DNA of 46,360 nt from an uncultured Clostridia bacterium (GCA_947652665.1 CANTDZ010000007.1:1-46360); one strand, 5' to 3'; shown: positions 1 through 15,069, counted from the first letter of the stretch. The notes: generated by a model not told the origin, from the letters alone. Program-made: numbers and translations.

Positions 1-107
1 AGGTCGAAATATGTTCGAAATGCCATCCGTTTTTCACGGGCAAGCAGAAGCTGGTAGACACCAGCGGCCGCGTGGATATGTTCAAGAAGCGTTATGGCTT
101 GAAGTAA
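1..107 (+). CDS. rpmE: 50S ribosomal protein L31 (C-terminal part)
   Basis: Only the last 35 codons are in the window, read from base 3 to the TAA at 105-107. The visible end has the L31 hallmarks: the [10 protein letters not shown] stretch and a terminal region ending RYGLK. L31 binds the large ribosomal subunit at the central protuberance. The CxxC pair suggests the zinc-binding (C+) form, but the other two cysteines would lie upstream of the window. The next gene starts nine bases after the stop, so the two are probably cotranscribed. Confidence 0.9.
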   Translation, partial: VEICSKCHPFFTGKQKLVDTSGRVDMFKKRYGLK

Positions 108-116
108 GCCGCGCTT

Positions 117-398
117 ATGAAGGGATTGCAGAATTTCTTGGACGGAAGCGGCCGGCTCCAGAAATTCCCGGCAAAAAAGGGAATGCAGCAGGAAGCGCTC
201 TGCTATTTGGCAGGCAAGTTCCAGGAGGGAGCCGTCTACACCGAGCGGGAGGTAAACGACCTGCTGGGCCAGTGGCATACCTTTCACGACCCGGCTACCC
301 TGCGTCGTGAGCTGTATGACCACCGCTTTCTGGACAGGGACCCTTATGGCACGGCCTATACGCTGGCAAAGCGGGACGGGCCCGAGGGGGAAAAATAA
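117..398 (+). CDS. DUF2087 domain-containing protein
   Basis: A 93-residue protein whose middle and C-terminus match the DUF2087 pattern: a 'GRLQKFPAKKG' segment, a helix 'LCYLAGKF', then 'YTEREVNDLL', 'LRRELYDHRFLDRD' and a final 'GTAYTLA'. In this family the region resembles a small winged-helix fold and is often attached to regulators, but its molecular role is not established. The gene follows rpmE by nine bases with no obvious Shine-Dalgarno sequence, so translation may depend on coupling to rpmE. A hairpin terminator follows it. Confidence 0.8.
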   Translation: MKGLQNFLDGSGRLQKFPAKKGMQQEALCYLAGKFQEGAVYTEREVNDLLGQWHTFHDPATLRRELYDHRFLDRDPYGTAYTLAKRDGPEGEK

Positions 399-412
399 CG
401 AAACGGCAAGAC

Positions 413-441
413 AAAAGGCGGCGCAGTTTTGTGCCGTCTTT
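413..441 (+). terminator. Intrinsic terminator after rpmE and the DUF2087 gene
   Basis: An 11-bp stem (415-425 with 430-440, including two G-T pairs) has a four-base loop. A-rich sequence precedes it and a short T run follows. It separates the rpmE unit from yigZ. The T tract is short, so some readthrough is likely. Confidence 0.55.
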
Positions 442-465
442 ATGCTATTGGGGGAGGGCAGCGGT

Positions 466-1089
466 ATGGAGTACGTCACGGTGATGGAGGAGGGCGCGGC
501 CGAATTCATTGAGAAGAAGTCGCGCTTTATCGGTACGTGCAGGCCGGTCAAAACCGAGGAGGAGGCTTTGGCGTTCATCGGGGAGATGAAGAAGAAGTAC
601 TGGGACGCCAACCACAACGTCTACGCCTACATCCTCCGGGAGGGCGGCGTCCAGCGCTTTTCCGACGACGGCGAGCCCCAGGGCACGGCGGGTATCCCGG
701 TCATTGAGACCATGAAGAAGTCCGGCATCACCGACGCGGTGCTGGTGGCGACCCGCTATTTCGGGGGCATCCTCCTGGGCGGGGGAGGGCTCATCCGGGC
801 TTACTCCCATACGGCGACCATCGGGCTGCAGGCGGCGAAAAAAGTCGCTATGCGCCAGTGCCTGCTGCTTACGGCCCAGTGCGACTATTCCCTTTACGGC
901 AAGGTGCAGGGGATCATCCCCGAATGCTCCGGCACCATCGACGGCACCGAGTTTTTAGAGGACGTGACCCTCCGCTTCCACCTGGCTCCCGAGGAACTGC
1001 CCGGCCTGCAAAAACGCCTGGCGGATGCTACAAACGGGAAGGTCGCGGCCCAGGCCCAGGGGGAAGAATTTTTTCCGTTCCCCTTATAA
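466..1089 (+). CDS. yigZ: YigZ/IMPACT family protein
   Basis: A 207-residue protein of the YigZ (UPF0029/IMPACT) family, the usual length for it. The start at 466 is chosen because GGAGGG sits about seven bases upstream and the protein then begins MEYVTVMEEG, as family members do; the reading frame upstream has no family similarity. Visible signatures are 'KKSRFIGTCRPV' near residue 20, 'RFSDDGEPQGTAG' near residue 65 and 'ATRYFGGILLGGGGLIRAY' near residue 95, followed by the C-terminal ferredoxin-like domain. Eukaryotic IMPACT proteins act in translational control; the bacterial function is unsettled. The gene lies 90 bases upstream of dgt and could be cotranscribed with the dgt-dnaG-rpoD genes. 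Confidence 0.88.
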   Translation: MEYVTVMEEGAAEFIEKKSRFIGTCRPVKTEEEALAFIGEMKKKYWDANHNVYAYILREGGVQRFSDDGEPQGTAGIPVIETMKKSGITDAVLVATRYFGGILLGGGGLIRAYSHTATIGLQAAKKVAMRQCLLLTAQCDYSLYGKVQGIIPECSGTIDGTEFLEDVTLRFHLAPEELPGLQKRLADATNGKVAAQAQGEEFFPFPL

Positions 1090-1148
1090 AATTTTGTCCC
1101 ACAGAAAAAAGTAATTTCCGCAAAGCCTGCGTATATATAGGCAAAACC

Positions 1149-1163
1149 TGCACATCGTGCAGA
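1149..1163 (+). repeat. Short inverted repeat just before the dgt ribosome-binding site
   Basis: CTGCAC-ATC-GTGCAG is a perfect six-base inverted repeat with a three-base centre, directly in front of the GAAGGGAG Shine-Dalgarno of dgt. Its core GCACATCGTGC also occurs in the rpoB leader at 6985-6995. It could be a small hairpin or an operator; the sequence cannot decide. Confidence 0.35.
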
Positions 1164-1179
1164 AGGGAGTGGACAGGCT

Positions 1180-2184
1180 ATGACGATAAGAGAAGAGATC
1201 CAGCGCCGGGAAAAGGAGGAACTGGCCCCTTGGGCGGCGCGTTCCGCTGAAACAAGGGGACGCAAGCGCCCCGAAGCCGAGTGCCCCTTGCGCACCCCCT
1301 ACCAGCGCGACCGGGACCGGGTGATCCACTGCAAGTCCTTCCGGCGGCTCAAGCACAAGACCCAGGTGTTCCTCTCCCCGGAGGGCGACCACTACCGCAC
1401 CCGCCTGACCCATACCCTGGAGGTCTCGCAGATTGCCCGCACCATCGCCCGGGCCCTGCGGCTCAATGAGGACCTGACGGAGGCCATCGCCCTGGCCCAC
1501 GACCTGGGCCACACGCCCTTCGGCCACGCCGGGGAGCGCGCCCTGAACGCCCTGATGCCCGGCGGCTTCCGCCACTACGAGCAAAGCGTGCGGGTCATTG
1601 GCCGCCTGGAGAAGGACGGCAAGGGGCTTAACCTCACCTACGAGGTGGCAAACGGCGTGGTCTGCCACACCGACGGCCTGGAGGCCGAGACCGCCGAGGG
1701 CCGCATCGTGCGCTGGGCCGACCGGATTGCCTACATAAACCACGACATCGACGACGCCATAAGGGCCGGGGTCCTGCAGGAAGAGGATATCCCGGAGGAA
1801 ATCACGGACAAGCTGGGGCACACCCGCACCCAGCGGCTGACGACGCTCATCCAGTCCGTGGTGGAGAACAGCCCGGAGGGGAAAATCGGTATGGGCGCGG
1901 ATGTGCAGGCTGTGTATGAGAAGCTGCACGACTTCATGTATGAGGCGGTCTACTTAAACGAATACGCCAAGAAAGAAGAGCAGAAGGTGCCCCACATTAT
2001 CAAGAGCCTGTTCCTGTATTACCTGCAGCACGCGGAAAAGCTGCCGGATTATATGCAGGCCATCGCCAAGGAGGAGGGCCCCCAGCGGGCTGCCTGCGAC
2101 TACGTAGCCGGCATGACCGACCACTTCGCCATTGCCAGCTACCAAGAGCTTTTCATCCCCAAGGCGTGGCACCTGGGGCTGTAA
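1180..2184 (+). CDS. dgt: Deoxyguanosinetriphosphate triphosphohydrolase-like HD protein
   Basis: A 334-residue HD-superfamily protein of the dGTPase type, which cleaves dNTPs to nucleoside and triphosphate. Visible metal and catalytic residues are H78 in 'RLTHTLEV', H107-D108 in 'ALAHDLGHTPFGHAGE' with H111 and H116 following, and the distal aspartates in 'AYINHDIDDA'. The start at 1180 has GAAGGGAG upstream. Length and N-terminus ('TPYQRDRDRVIHCKSFRRL') fit the shorter Firmicutes type rather than the 505-residue E. coli enzyme. It is followed 15 bases later by dnaG, so it belongs to the dgt-dnaG-rpoD replication/sigma cluster common in Clostridia. Exact substrate preference cannot be read from sequence. 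Confidence 0.9.
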   Translation: MTIREEIQRREKEELAPWAARSAETRGRKRPEAECPLRTPYQRDRDRVIHCKSFRRLKHKTQVFLSPEGDHYRTRLTHTLEVSQIARTIARALRLNEDLTEAIALAHDLGHTPFGHAGERALNALMPGGFRHYEQSVRVIGRLEKDGKGLNLTYEVANGVVCHTDGLEAETAEGRIVRWADRIAYINHDIDDAIRAGVLQEEDIPEEITDKLGHTRTQRLTTLIQSVVENSPEGKIGMGADVQAVYEKLHDFMYEAVYLNEYAKKEEQKVPHIIKSLFLYYLQHAEKLPDYMQAIAKEEGPQRAACDYVAGMTDHFAIASYQELFIPKAWHLGL

Positions 2185-2199
2185 AGGAGGCCGGGCCCA

Positions 2200-3957
2200 G
2201 TGGCATTTTCGCCGGAGTTTCTGCGGGAGCTGGAGGCCCGCAGCCCCATCGAGGAAATCGCGGGGAACTATGTGCAGCTCAAGCGGCGGGGGCGCAACCT
2301 GGTAGGTCTGTGCCCGTTCCACAATGAGAAGACGCCGTCGTTCAACCTGTACCCGGACAACAATTCCTATTATTGCTTTGGGTGTTCCAATGGGGGCGGG
2401 GTCATCCAGTTTGTCATGAACATCGAGCGCCTGGACTTCCCCGAGGCTGTCCGCTGGCTGGCCCAGCGTGCCGGCATGGCCCTGCCCGAGGAGGGCGTGG
2501 ACGACAGCATGTCCCGCCTGCGGATGCGCATATTGGAAATCAACCGGGAGGCGGGGCGGTTTTTTTACAAGACGCTCTCCACCCCCGAGGGCAAAGCGGG
2601 GCTGGACTACTTCCGCCGTCGGGGTTTGGACGCGGCCACCATCAAGCACTTTGGGCTGGGGTTTGCGCCGGAGGGGGGATTTGCGCTGGTTAACCATCTG
2701 CGCGGCAAGGGCTACACCCCCGACGAGCTGGTACAGGCCGACGTGGCGCGTTTCTCCAAAAACGGCAACCCCTACGACCGCTACCGGGCCCGGGCCATGT
2801 TCCCTATTTTTGACCTGCGGGGGAACGTAGTGGCGTTCGGCGGCCGCATATTGACCGACGAAAAGCCCAAGTACATCAACACCATGGACACGCCCGTGTA
2901 CCACAAAAGCAGCGGGCTGTTCGCCATGAATTTCGCCAAGAACGAGGGCAGCCGCAGGCTGATCCTCGCGGAAGGATATATGGATGTGATCGCCCTGCAC
3001 CGGGCAGGGTTCACCAACGCCATCGCGTCGCTGGGGACCTCGCTGACGGAGGAGCAGGCGCGCATCATGAAGCGCTTTGCGGACGAAGCTATTATCTGCT
3101 ACGATTCCGACGAGGCTGGCCGCCGGGCTACCCAAAGGGCCATCCCTATCTTAAGGGGGACGGGCCTGCGGGTGCGGGTCATTACCATACCGGGGGGCAA
3201 GGACCCGGATGAGTTTATGCGCCTGCACGGGGAGAACGGCCCGGCCCGGTTCAAGCAGCTGCTGGAAAATGGCGGCACGGACATCGAGTACCGCCTGGAA
3301 GCCATACGGGGGAAGTACGACCTGGAGTCCAGCGACGGCAAGGTCGCCTACGTGCGGGAGGCCGTGGAGCAGGTGCTGTGCAAGCTGCAAAGCCCGGTGG
3401 AGCAGGAGGTGTATGCCAACAAGCTCGCCGGGGAGACCGGCGTGGCGGCGGCGCGGATTTTAAGCACGGCGGCGCAGCTGGCCAGGCGGGAATCGAAAAA
3501 GCAGGAGAAGAAGGCGGTCCGGGCGCAGCAGGAGATACGGGCGGCTAAGTCTGCGGTGAACCTGGAAAAGGAGAGGCATCTCCAGACGGCGCTGGCGGAG
3601 GAGCACGTGATCGCGTTCCTGTTCCGCAACCAGGAAAAGGCCGGGGAGCTGGAAGCCCTGCTGCCGCCGGAAAAATTCGTGACGGATTGGAACCGGAGAG
3701 TATATAAGGTTTTACTGGGCAAAATACGGGTTGGAGAAGTGTCTTTGGCAGATTTTTCCCAGGAGCTCACCGGGGCGGAGACGGCGGAGCTGGCCCGCAT
3801 TTTAGCGGACGGGGAGGCCCCCAAGTGGGCGGATATGGAGACATATGCGCGGATTATAAAAAGCGGGCGGGGCTTCTCGGACCCAGCGTGGGTGCGGGGG
3901 GCGTCGCCGGAGGACATAAAGCAGCAGCTTGCAGCGCTGCGGGACCGAAAGGCATAG
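2200..3957 (+). CDS. dnaG: DNA primase
   Basis: A 585-residue primase that synthesises RNA primers for DNA replication at the fork. It starts with GTG at 2200, with GGAGG ten bases upstream. Domains in order: an N-terminal CHC2-type zinc finger (C39-x2-H, then C-x2-C in 'YCFGCSNGG'), the catalytic core, and the TOPRIM fold with 'LILAEGYMDVIAL' carrying the catalytic glutamate and 'ICYDSDEAGRRA' carrying the DxD pair. The C-terminal part (from about residue 440) is the less conserved DnaB-helicase-binding region. Nothing is truncated. The gene is flanked by dgt and rpoD, the classic macromolecular-synthesis arrangement. Confidence 0.97.
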   Translation: MAFSPEFLRELEARSPIEEIAGNYVQLKRRGRNLVGLCPFHNEKTPSFNLYPDNNSYYCFGCSNGGGVIQFVMNIERLDFPEAVRWLAQRAGMALPEEGVDDSMSRLRMRILEINREAGRFFYKTLSTPEGKAGLDYFRRRGLDAATIKHFGLGFAPEGGFALVNHLRGKGYTPDELVQADVARFSKNGNPYDRYRARAMFPIFDLRGNVVAFGGRILTDEKPKYINTMDTPVYHKSSGLFAMNFAKNEGSRRLILAEGYMDVIALHRAGFTNAIASLGTSLTEEQARIMKRFADEAIICYDSDEAGRRATQRAIPILRGTGLRVRVITIPGGKDPDEFMRLHGENGPARFKQLLENGGTDIEYRLEAIRGKYDLESSDGKVAYVREAVEQVLCKLQSPVEQEVYANKLAGETGVAAARILSTAAQLARRESKKQEKKAVRAQQEIRAAKSAVNLEKERHLQTALAEEHVIAFLFRNQEKAGELEALLPPEKFVTDWNRRVYKVLLGKIRVGEVSLADFSQELTGAETAELARILADGEAPKWADMETYARIIKSGRGFSDPAWVRGASPEDIKQQLAALRDRKA

Positions 3958-3984
3958 GCATTTCAGAAAGGGATGGGACGACGC

Positions 3985-5079
3985 ATGAGCGCACAGCCGG
4001 ACAAGAAAACGATCATCAAGGACCTGGTAGAGCTGGGCAAGGGCAAGGGGCAGCTGAGCACCAAGGAGATACTGGACGCTTTGGGCGAGATGGATTTTGA
4101 CCCGGAGCACATAGAAAAATTTTACGACACGCTGGAAAGCCACGGCGTGGAGATCGTCGAGGATTTCGATGACATCCAGCTGGACGATGTGGAGCTGGCC
4201 AAGGTGGAGGAAAACGACGCCCTGGAGCCGGGCATCGGCGCGGACGGGGTTTCCATCGACGATCCGGTGAAGGTGTACCTGAAGGAGATTGGCCGGGTGC
4301 CGCTGCTGACGCCGGATGAGGAGAAGGACCTGGCCGTGCGCATTTCTGCCGGGGACGACAGTGCCAAGAAGCGCCTGAGCGAAGCCAACCTCCGCTTGGT
4401 GGTGAGCATTGCCAAGCGGTATTTGGGGCGCGGGATGCAGTTTTTGGATTTGATCCAGGAGGGCAACCTGGGGCTTATCAAGGCGGTAGAGAAGTTCGAT
4501 TATACGAAAGGGTTCAAGTTTTCCACGTACGCCACCTGGTGGATACGGCAGGCCATTACCCGGGCCATCGCCGACCAGGCCCGGACTATCCGCATCCCGG
4601 TGCACATGGTGGAGACCATCAATAAGGTGAAGAAGGTGTCCAGCCAGCTTTTGCACCAGAACGGCCGCGAGCCCAGCGCCGAAGAGGTCGCGGAGGAGCT
4701 GGAGATGCCTGTGGACAAGGTGCGGGAGATCATGCGGGTGGCCCAGGAGCCCGTGTCTTTGGAGACCCCTATCGGCGAGGAGGAAGACAGCCACCTGGGC
4801 GACTTCATCCCCGACGACGACGCCCCCGCCCCGGCGGACGCGGCTTCCCACACCCTTTTGAAGGAGACCTTGGGCAATGTGCTGGATTCCCTGACAACCC
4901 GGGAAGCGAAGGTCTTGTGCCTGCGGTTCGGCCTGGAGGACGGGCGCAGCCGCACCCTGGAGGAAGTGGGCAAGGAGTTTAACGTCACAAGGGAGCGCAT
5001 CCGGCAGATTGAAGCCAAGGCGCTCCGGAAGCTGCGGCATCCCAGCCGCTCAAAGAAGCTCAAGGATTTCTTGGACTAA
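3985..5079 (+). CDS. rpoD: RNA polymerase primary sigma factor (sigma A)
   Basis: A 364-residue sigma-70 group 1 factor directing RNA polymerase to vegetative promoters. Visible parts: a short region 1.1-like N-terminus, region 1.2 ('[17 protein letters not shown]'), region 2 ('[11 protein letters not shown]', '[20 protein letters not shown]', '[13 protein letters not shown]'), region 3 and region 4 ('[12 protein letters not shown]' and the '[16 protein letters not shown]' helix-turn-helix). I chose the ATG at 3985 over the in-frame ATG at 3973 because the only ribosome-binding site, AAAGGG at 3967-3972, touches the earlier codon and leaves 12 bases to the later one. The many TTGACA-17-TATAAT promoters in this window are its expected targets. 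Confidence 0.97.
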   Translation: MSAQPDKKTIIKDLVELGKGKGQLSTKEILDALGEMDFDPEHIEKFYDTLESHGVEIVEDFDDIQLDDVELAKVEENDALEPGIGADGVSIDDPVKVYLKEIGRVPLLTPDEEKDLAVRISAGDDSAKKRLSEANLRLVVSIAKRYLGRGMQFLDLIQEGNLGLIKAVEKFDYTKGFKFSTYATWWIRQAITRAIADQARTIRIPVHMVETINKVKKVSSQLLHQNGREPSAEEVAEELEMPVDKVREIMRVAQEPVSLETPIGEEEDSHLGDFIPDDDAPAPADAASHTLLKETLGNVLDSLTTREAKVLCLRFGLEDGRSRTLEEVGKEFNVTRERIRQIEAKALRKLRHPSRSKKLKDFLD

Positions 5080-5091
5080 GGGGGCATTTGG

Positions 5092-5346
5092 ATGCCGGGT
5101 TTTACAAAGGAAGAAAAGGTGCGGTTCCGCTATAGGAAGTACGTGAAAGAGCACGTTTTCGATTTTTTCATCCGGCTTGCGCTGCACACCGTGCTGACGG
5201 AAGCCGTGGTGTACCTGTGCGGCGGGACGAAGTACCTGACGGGCTTTATACTGGCCCTGGGGTACACCGTGGGGCATTGGCTGGTGGCCTTGTACTGTTA
5301 TAAAAAAGAGTGGTTGGAGATCGACATAGCCGGGAAAGCGGAGTAA
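5092..5346 (+). CDS. Small two-pass membrane protein, function unknown
   Basis: An 84-residue protein not recognised as a named family. A charged N-terminus of about 22 residues (KEEKVRFRYRKYVKEH) is followed by two hydrophobic segments, roughly residues 24-45 and 47-68, and a short acidic tail. It starts 12 bases after rpoD and ends three bases before the Rrf2 regulator, so it is probably translated from the rpoD transcript. It may be an inner-membrane accessory protein; no function can be assigned. Confidence 0.7.
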   Translation: MPGFTKEEKVRFRYRKYVKEHVFDFFIRLALHTVLTEAVVYLCGGTKYLTGFILALGYTVGHWLVALYCYKKEWLEIDIAGKAE

Positions 5347-5349
5347 AAG

Positions 5350-5772
5350 ATGGTCATGACTTTGGAAGCGGACTACGCCGTGCGAATCGTAGAATATCTC
5401 ACCAAGCACCCCTGCCGGTGCGATGCCAAGACGATCAGCGAGCAGATGCAGATTCCCCTGCGGTTCTCGCTGAAGATTCTGCGCAAGCTGGTGGCCGAGG
5501 GCATGGTGTGCTCCTATAAGGGGGCAAAGGGCGGATATACCCTGGCGAGGCCGGCGGGGGAGATCACCCTGCGGCAGGTTATCGAATCGGTGGAGGGGGA
5601 GTATATGCTCAGCCGCTGCCAGAAGGAAGAGTACAGCTGCGGCCGCGCCCACTGCAAGCTGCACACCATTTATGAGAAGATTTCCCAGGACGTCCGCCGG
5701 GAGCTGGACAGCTATACCTTCGCGGCTATCTGCGAGGGCGAGGTGTGCCAGGGCGGCTGTGAGGACGCATAA
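5350..5772 (+). CDS. Rrf2-family transcriptional regulator, probable Fe-S sensor
   Basis: A 140-residue Rrf2 protein. The N-terminal winged helix shows 'MTLEADYAVRIVEYL', 'ISEQMQIPLRFSLKILRKLVAEGMV' and 'YKGAKGGYTLARP', the standard DNA-recognition region. The C-terminal half has C90, C97 and C102 with H105. This resembles the Cys-Cys-Cys-His cluster ligand set of IscR (92/98/104/107), though the cysteine spacing differs by one residue on each side. Additional cysteines are at 22, 24, 54, 128, 133 and 137, an unusually cysteine-rich set. No isc or suf genes are adjacent, so the regulon is unknown. The start could be ATG 5350 or ATG 5356. A strong terminator follows. Confidence 0.85.
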   Translation: MVMTLEADYAVRIVEYLTKHPCRCDAKTISEQMQIPLRFSLKILRKLVAEGMVCSYKGAKGGYTLARPAGEITLRQVIESVEGEYMLSRCQKEEYSCGRAHCKLHTIYEKISQDVRRELDSYTFAAICEGEVCQGGCEDA

Positions 5773-5783
5773 TAACATAAAGA

Positions 5784-5820
5784 AAAAGCTGCTCCCGAGG
5801 GTGGGGGCAGCTTTTTGTTT
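5784..5820. terminator. Bidirectional intrinsic terminator
   Basis: AGCTGCTCCC pairs with GGGGGCAGCT around a short loop, with A-rich sequence before it and TTTTTGTTTT after it, so it works in both directions. It ends the Rrf2 transcript and also the convergent minus-strand secreted-protein gene. Confidence 0.85.
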
Positions 5821-5826
5821 TCCATT

Positions 5827-6237
5827 TTAGTGGATGCAGCAGATGTGGTTGAAAATCGGCGAGAAAATTGAGGTTGTTAAACGTGAGCTGGAATCATGGC
5901 CGCCGCACATACCGGACTGGCCTGCAGTGGAGCAGGGAGGGGTATCGCCATGAAGGCAGACGCGGGTAGAGCTGGCCCACTCTGGCAAAGTGTAGACGTC
6001 TCCATTTGCGTCCTCGGAAGCCCAAATTTTTTTAGCAATGATACCATTGGTGCCAGGCGTTGCCTCATCCTCAGCCCAGTCGGGCAGGGCGTAATTGCAG
6101 TCCGGCTGATTGACGCACGCCTGCGCATGGTGCCTGCCGTTCTGGCCATGATGCGGCCCGTGGGCCGAGGCGGGGACAGCCAAAGCTGCCATCAGCAGGG
6201 CGGACAGGATGAAAGCGGTGAGTTTTCTTGGCTTCAT
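5827..6237 (-). CDS. Small secreted His/Cys-rich protein, function unknown
   Basis: A 136-residue protein with a clear Sec signal peptide (MKPRKL, then a hydrophobic stretch ending 'AVPASA'). The mature N-terminus is histidine-rich (HGPHHGQ, then RHH), and several cysteines are spread through the chain, including a terminal CCIH. Two short related segments, 'YALPDWAED' and 'YTLPEWASS', suggest an internal duplication. GGAGGAATT precedes the start. Histidine and cysteine content is compatible with metal binding or disulfides, but that is inference. It lies 21 bases downstream of the lipoprotein gene on the same strand and is probably cotranscribed with it. Confidence 0.65.
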   Translation of the reverse strand: MKPRKLTAFILSALLMAALAVPASAHGPHHGQNGRHHAQACVNQPDCNYALPDWAEDEATPGTNGIIAKKIWASEDANGDVYTLPEWASSTRVCLHGDTPPCSTAGQSGMCGGHDSSSRLTTSIFSPIFNHICCIH

Positions 6238-6258
6238 GATAAATTCCTCCTTTGGATT

Positions 6259-6837
6259 TTATGGGGCGGGTGTAACGGATGGGCCTAGGCGTTCTCCCAG
6301 GCCGCCATCGTTGATGATTTCAATCCACTCGAATTTCCCATCGTCAAATCTAGCCTCGCCAACGACCATATAGGTTCTTTCAAGGCCGTCTTTGTCCGTC
6401 AGAATGACTTCGGCGATGAAGCCCTCCTGGCCAGGCACAGCTATACAAGAAAGTACAGAAAGTACAACCGAATCGCAGCGGATGCTGGCTTCCTGCGCAA
6501 GGAGATAGGGCTCGAGATATATGTCGTTTTCGGCAAAGTAGCGGGAGATGGATTCCAGCGCGCCGTCTGCAAAATCCGATTCGTGGAAGCGCTTTTTGTT
6601 GTGGTTCAGCCGCGCGGCAATGGCCTTGCCTTCGCTTTCGGGACCGTCGGCGGCTAGGTAATCTTGATAGTTTTCCTTGTGGAAATCGTCGGGGGCAGTG
6701 TAAAGGGCCGTCATCGCTGCGGAAATCTGCTCGTACGGTGTTTCGCAGGAACACTTACCTACTGACGCCCCATCTTTCGCCGAGCATCCCGCCAGGAAAA
6801 GCAATACCGCCAGCAGGCAAAACAGCCGTTTATGCAT
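6259..6837 (-). CDS. Predicted lipoprotein, function unknown
   Basis: The start at 6837 is chosen because AGGAGG lies nine bases upstream and it gives a typical lipoprotein signal (MHKRLFCLLAVLLFLAGC) with the lipobox LAGC; a longer in-frame extension has no ribosome-binding site. The mature part (about 170 residues) has an N-terminal helical region and a beta-rich C-terminus ('VVLSVLSCIAV', 'GFIAEVILTDKDGLERTYMVVGEARFDDGKFEW') resembling small NTF2-like or Cys-anchored domains, but I do not recognise a named family. It would be anchored on the outer face of the cell membrane. It probably forms an operon with the secreted protein at 5827-6237. Confidence 0.7.
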   Translation of the reverse strand: MHKRLFCLLAVLLFLAGCSAKDGASVGKCSCETPYEQISAAMTALYTAPDDFHKENYQDYLAADGPESEGKAIAARLNHNKKRFHESDFADGALESISRYFAENDIYLEPYLLAQEASIRCDSVVLSVLSCIAVPGQEGFIAEVILTDKDGLERTYMVVGEARFDDGKFEWIEIINDGGLGERLGPSVTPAP

Positions 6838-6898
6838 ACGGAAAACCTCCTGATAAGAGAAAATCCCGGCAAAGCGGGAAAAAATTGCAAAAAACACC

Positions 6899-6927
6899 TT
6901 GACAAGCCCCTCTAAATGATATACAAT
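6899..6927 (+). promoter_or_regulatory. Promoter P1 of rpoB-rpoC
   Basis: TTGACA (6899-6904), 17 bases, TACAAT (6922-6927): a near-consensus sigma A promoter in the correct orientation. It gives an untranslated leader of about 160 bases before rpoB. A second, weaker match lies downstream. Confidence 0.85.
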
Positions 6928-6958
6928 AATACAATGTATCAATATCGATAAGAGCGCC

Positions 6959-6986
6959 TTGTCTCATAGCACAGATAAAGTATAGC
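6959..6986 (+). promoter_or_regulatory. Possible second promoter P2 of rpoB-rpoC
   Basis: TTGTCT (6959-6964), 16 bases, TATAGC (6981-6986). The match to consensus is moderate. Its -10 touches the GCACATCGTGC dyad at 6985-6995. Confidence 0.4.
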
Positions 6987-7094
6987 ACATCGTGCAAAAA
7001 GAATCAAGTGGTTTGAGAAATTTTGCAAACTGTGCCGGGTGCTCCCAGGTGGAAAAGAGAACAGACTATTAAAGAATGGAGAGTGGCTGCGCCA

Positions 7095-10811
<3,717 letters not shown>

Positions 10812-10832
10812 AGGGAGAAAGGATGATAGCTT

Positions 10833-14519
<3,687 letters not shown>

Positions 14520-14536
14520 AAAAAGCGGGAAAAAGC

Positions 14537-14566
14537 TTGACACAGGCCAGACGATGATGTTATAAT
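14537..14566 (+). promoter_or_regulatory. Promoter of the str genes (rpsL-rpsG-fusA)
   Basis: A perfect TTGACA (14537-14542) and perfect TATAAT (14561-14566) separated by 18 bases, placed 17 bases after the rpoC stop. Confidence 0.85.
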
Positions 14567-14575
14567 GCAAAGCTG

Positions 14576-14615
14576 AGGGCTTTTTTGGGAGAAAACCGCC
14601 CAGGAAAGCCCTTTT
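14576..14615 (+). promoter_or_regulatory. Terminator-like hairpin in the rpsL leader
   Basis: AGGGCTTT (14576-14583) pairs with AAAGCCCT (14605-14612), with a possible inner GGG/CCC pairing, and the T-run CTTTTGC follows. It starts about ten bases after the promoter, upstream of the rpsL ribosome-binding site, where a leader attenuator or ribosomal-protein binding structure would be expected. No rival antiterminator stem is obvious. Confidence 0.45.
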
Positions 14616-14646
14616 GCATAAAATTTTTAATCTAAGGAGGTGCAAT

Positions 14647-15069
14647 ATGCCAACCTTTAACCAGCTCATCCACAACGGACGCTCCATCGCAGAGAAAAAG
14701 AGCAAGGCTCCGGCCCTGCTGAAGGGATGGAACTCCAAGAAGCGTGCTGCCATCGACCAGGATTCCCCCCAGAAGCGCGGTGTGTGTACGACGGTGAAGA
14801 CCCAGACCCCTAAGAAGCCTAACTCGGCCCTTCGCAAGATCGCCCGTGTCCGGCTCTCCAACGGCATCGAGGTTACCGCTTACATCCCCGGCGTCGGCCA
14901 TAACCTGCAGGAGCACAGCGTGGTCATGATCCGCGGCGGACGTGTGCGCGACCTGCCTGGCGTGCGTTACCACATCATCCGCGGCACCCTGGACGCCCAG
15001 GGCGTTGCCAAGCGCATGCAGGCCCGTTCCAAGTACGGCGCCAAGCGGCCCAAGGCCGGCAAGAAGTAA
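14647..15069 (+). CDS. rpsL: 30S ribosomal protein S12
   Basis: A 140-residue S12, a decoding-centre protein. The start at 14647 follows TAAGGAGGTG; the longer open frame upstream has no S12 similarity. Conserved motifs are 'SPQKRGVC', '[11 protein letters not shown]' and '[10 protein letters not shown]'. The decoding loop reads [13 protein letters not shown]: arginine (residue 101) stands where E. coli and most bacteria have lysine 88. The same K-to-R change confers streptomycin resistance in E. coli and Mycobacterium tuberculosis. The other resistance lysine, in TPKKP, is unchanged. First gene of the rpsL-rpsG-fusA unit. Confidence 0.97.
   Translation: MPTFNQLIHNGRSIAEKKSKAPALLKGWNSKKRAAIDQDSPQKRGVCTTVKTQTPKKPNSALRKIARVRLSNGIEVTAYIPGVGHNLQEHSVVMIRGGRVRDLPGVRYHIIRGTLDAQGVAKRMQARSKYGAKRPKAGKK

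Noticed and set aside
6863-6878. Hairpin TCCCG-GCAAAG-CGGGA upstream of the minus-strand lipoprotein gene
   Set aside because: It lacks a T-run in either usable direction and lies in the lipoprotein leader, so it is unlikely to be a terminator; it may be chance.
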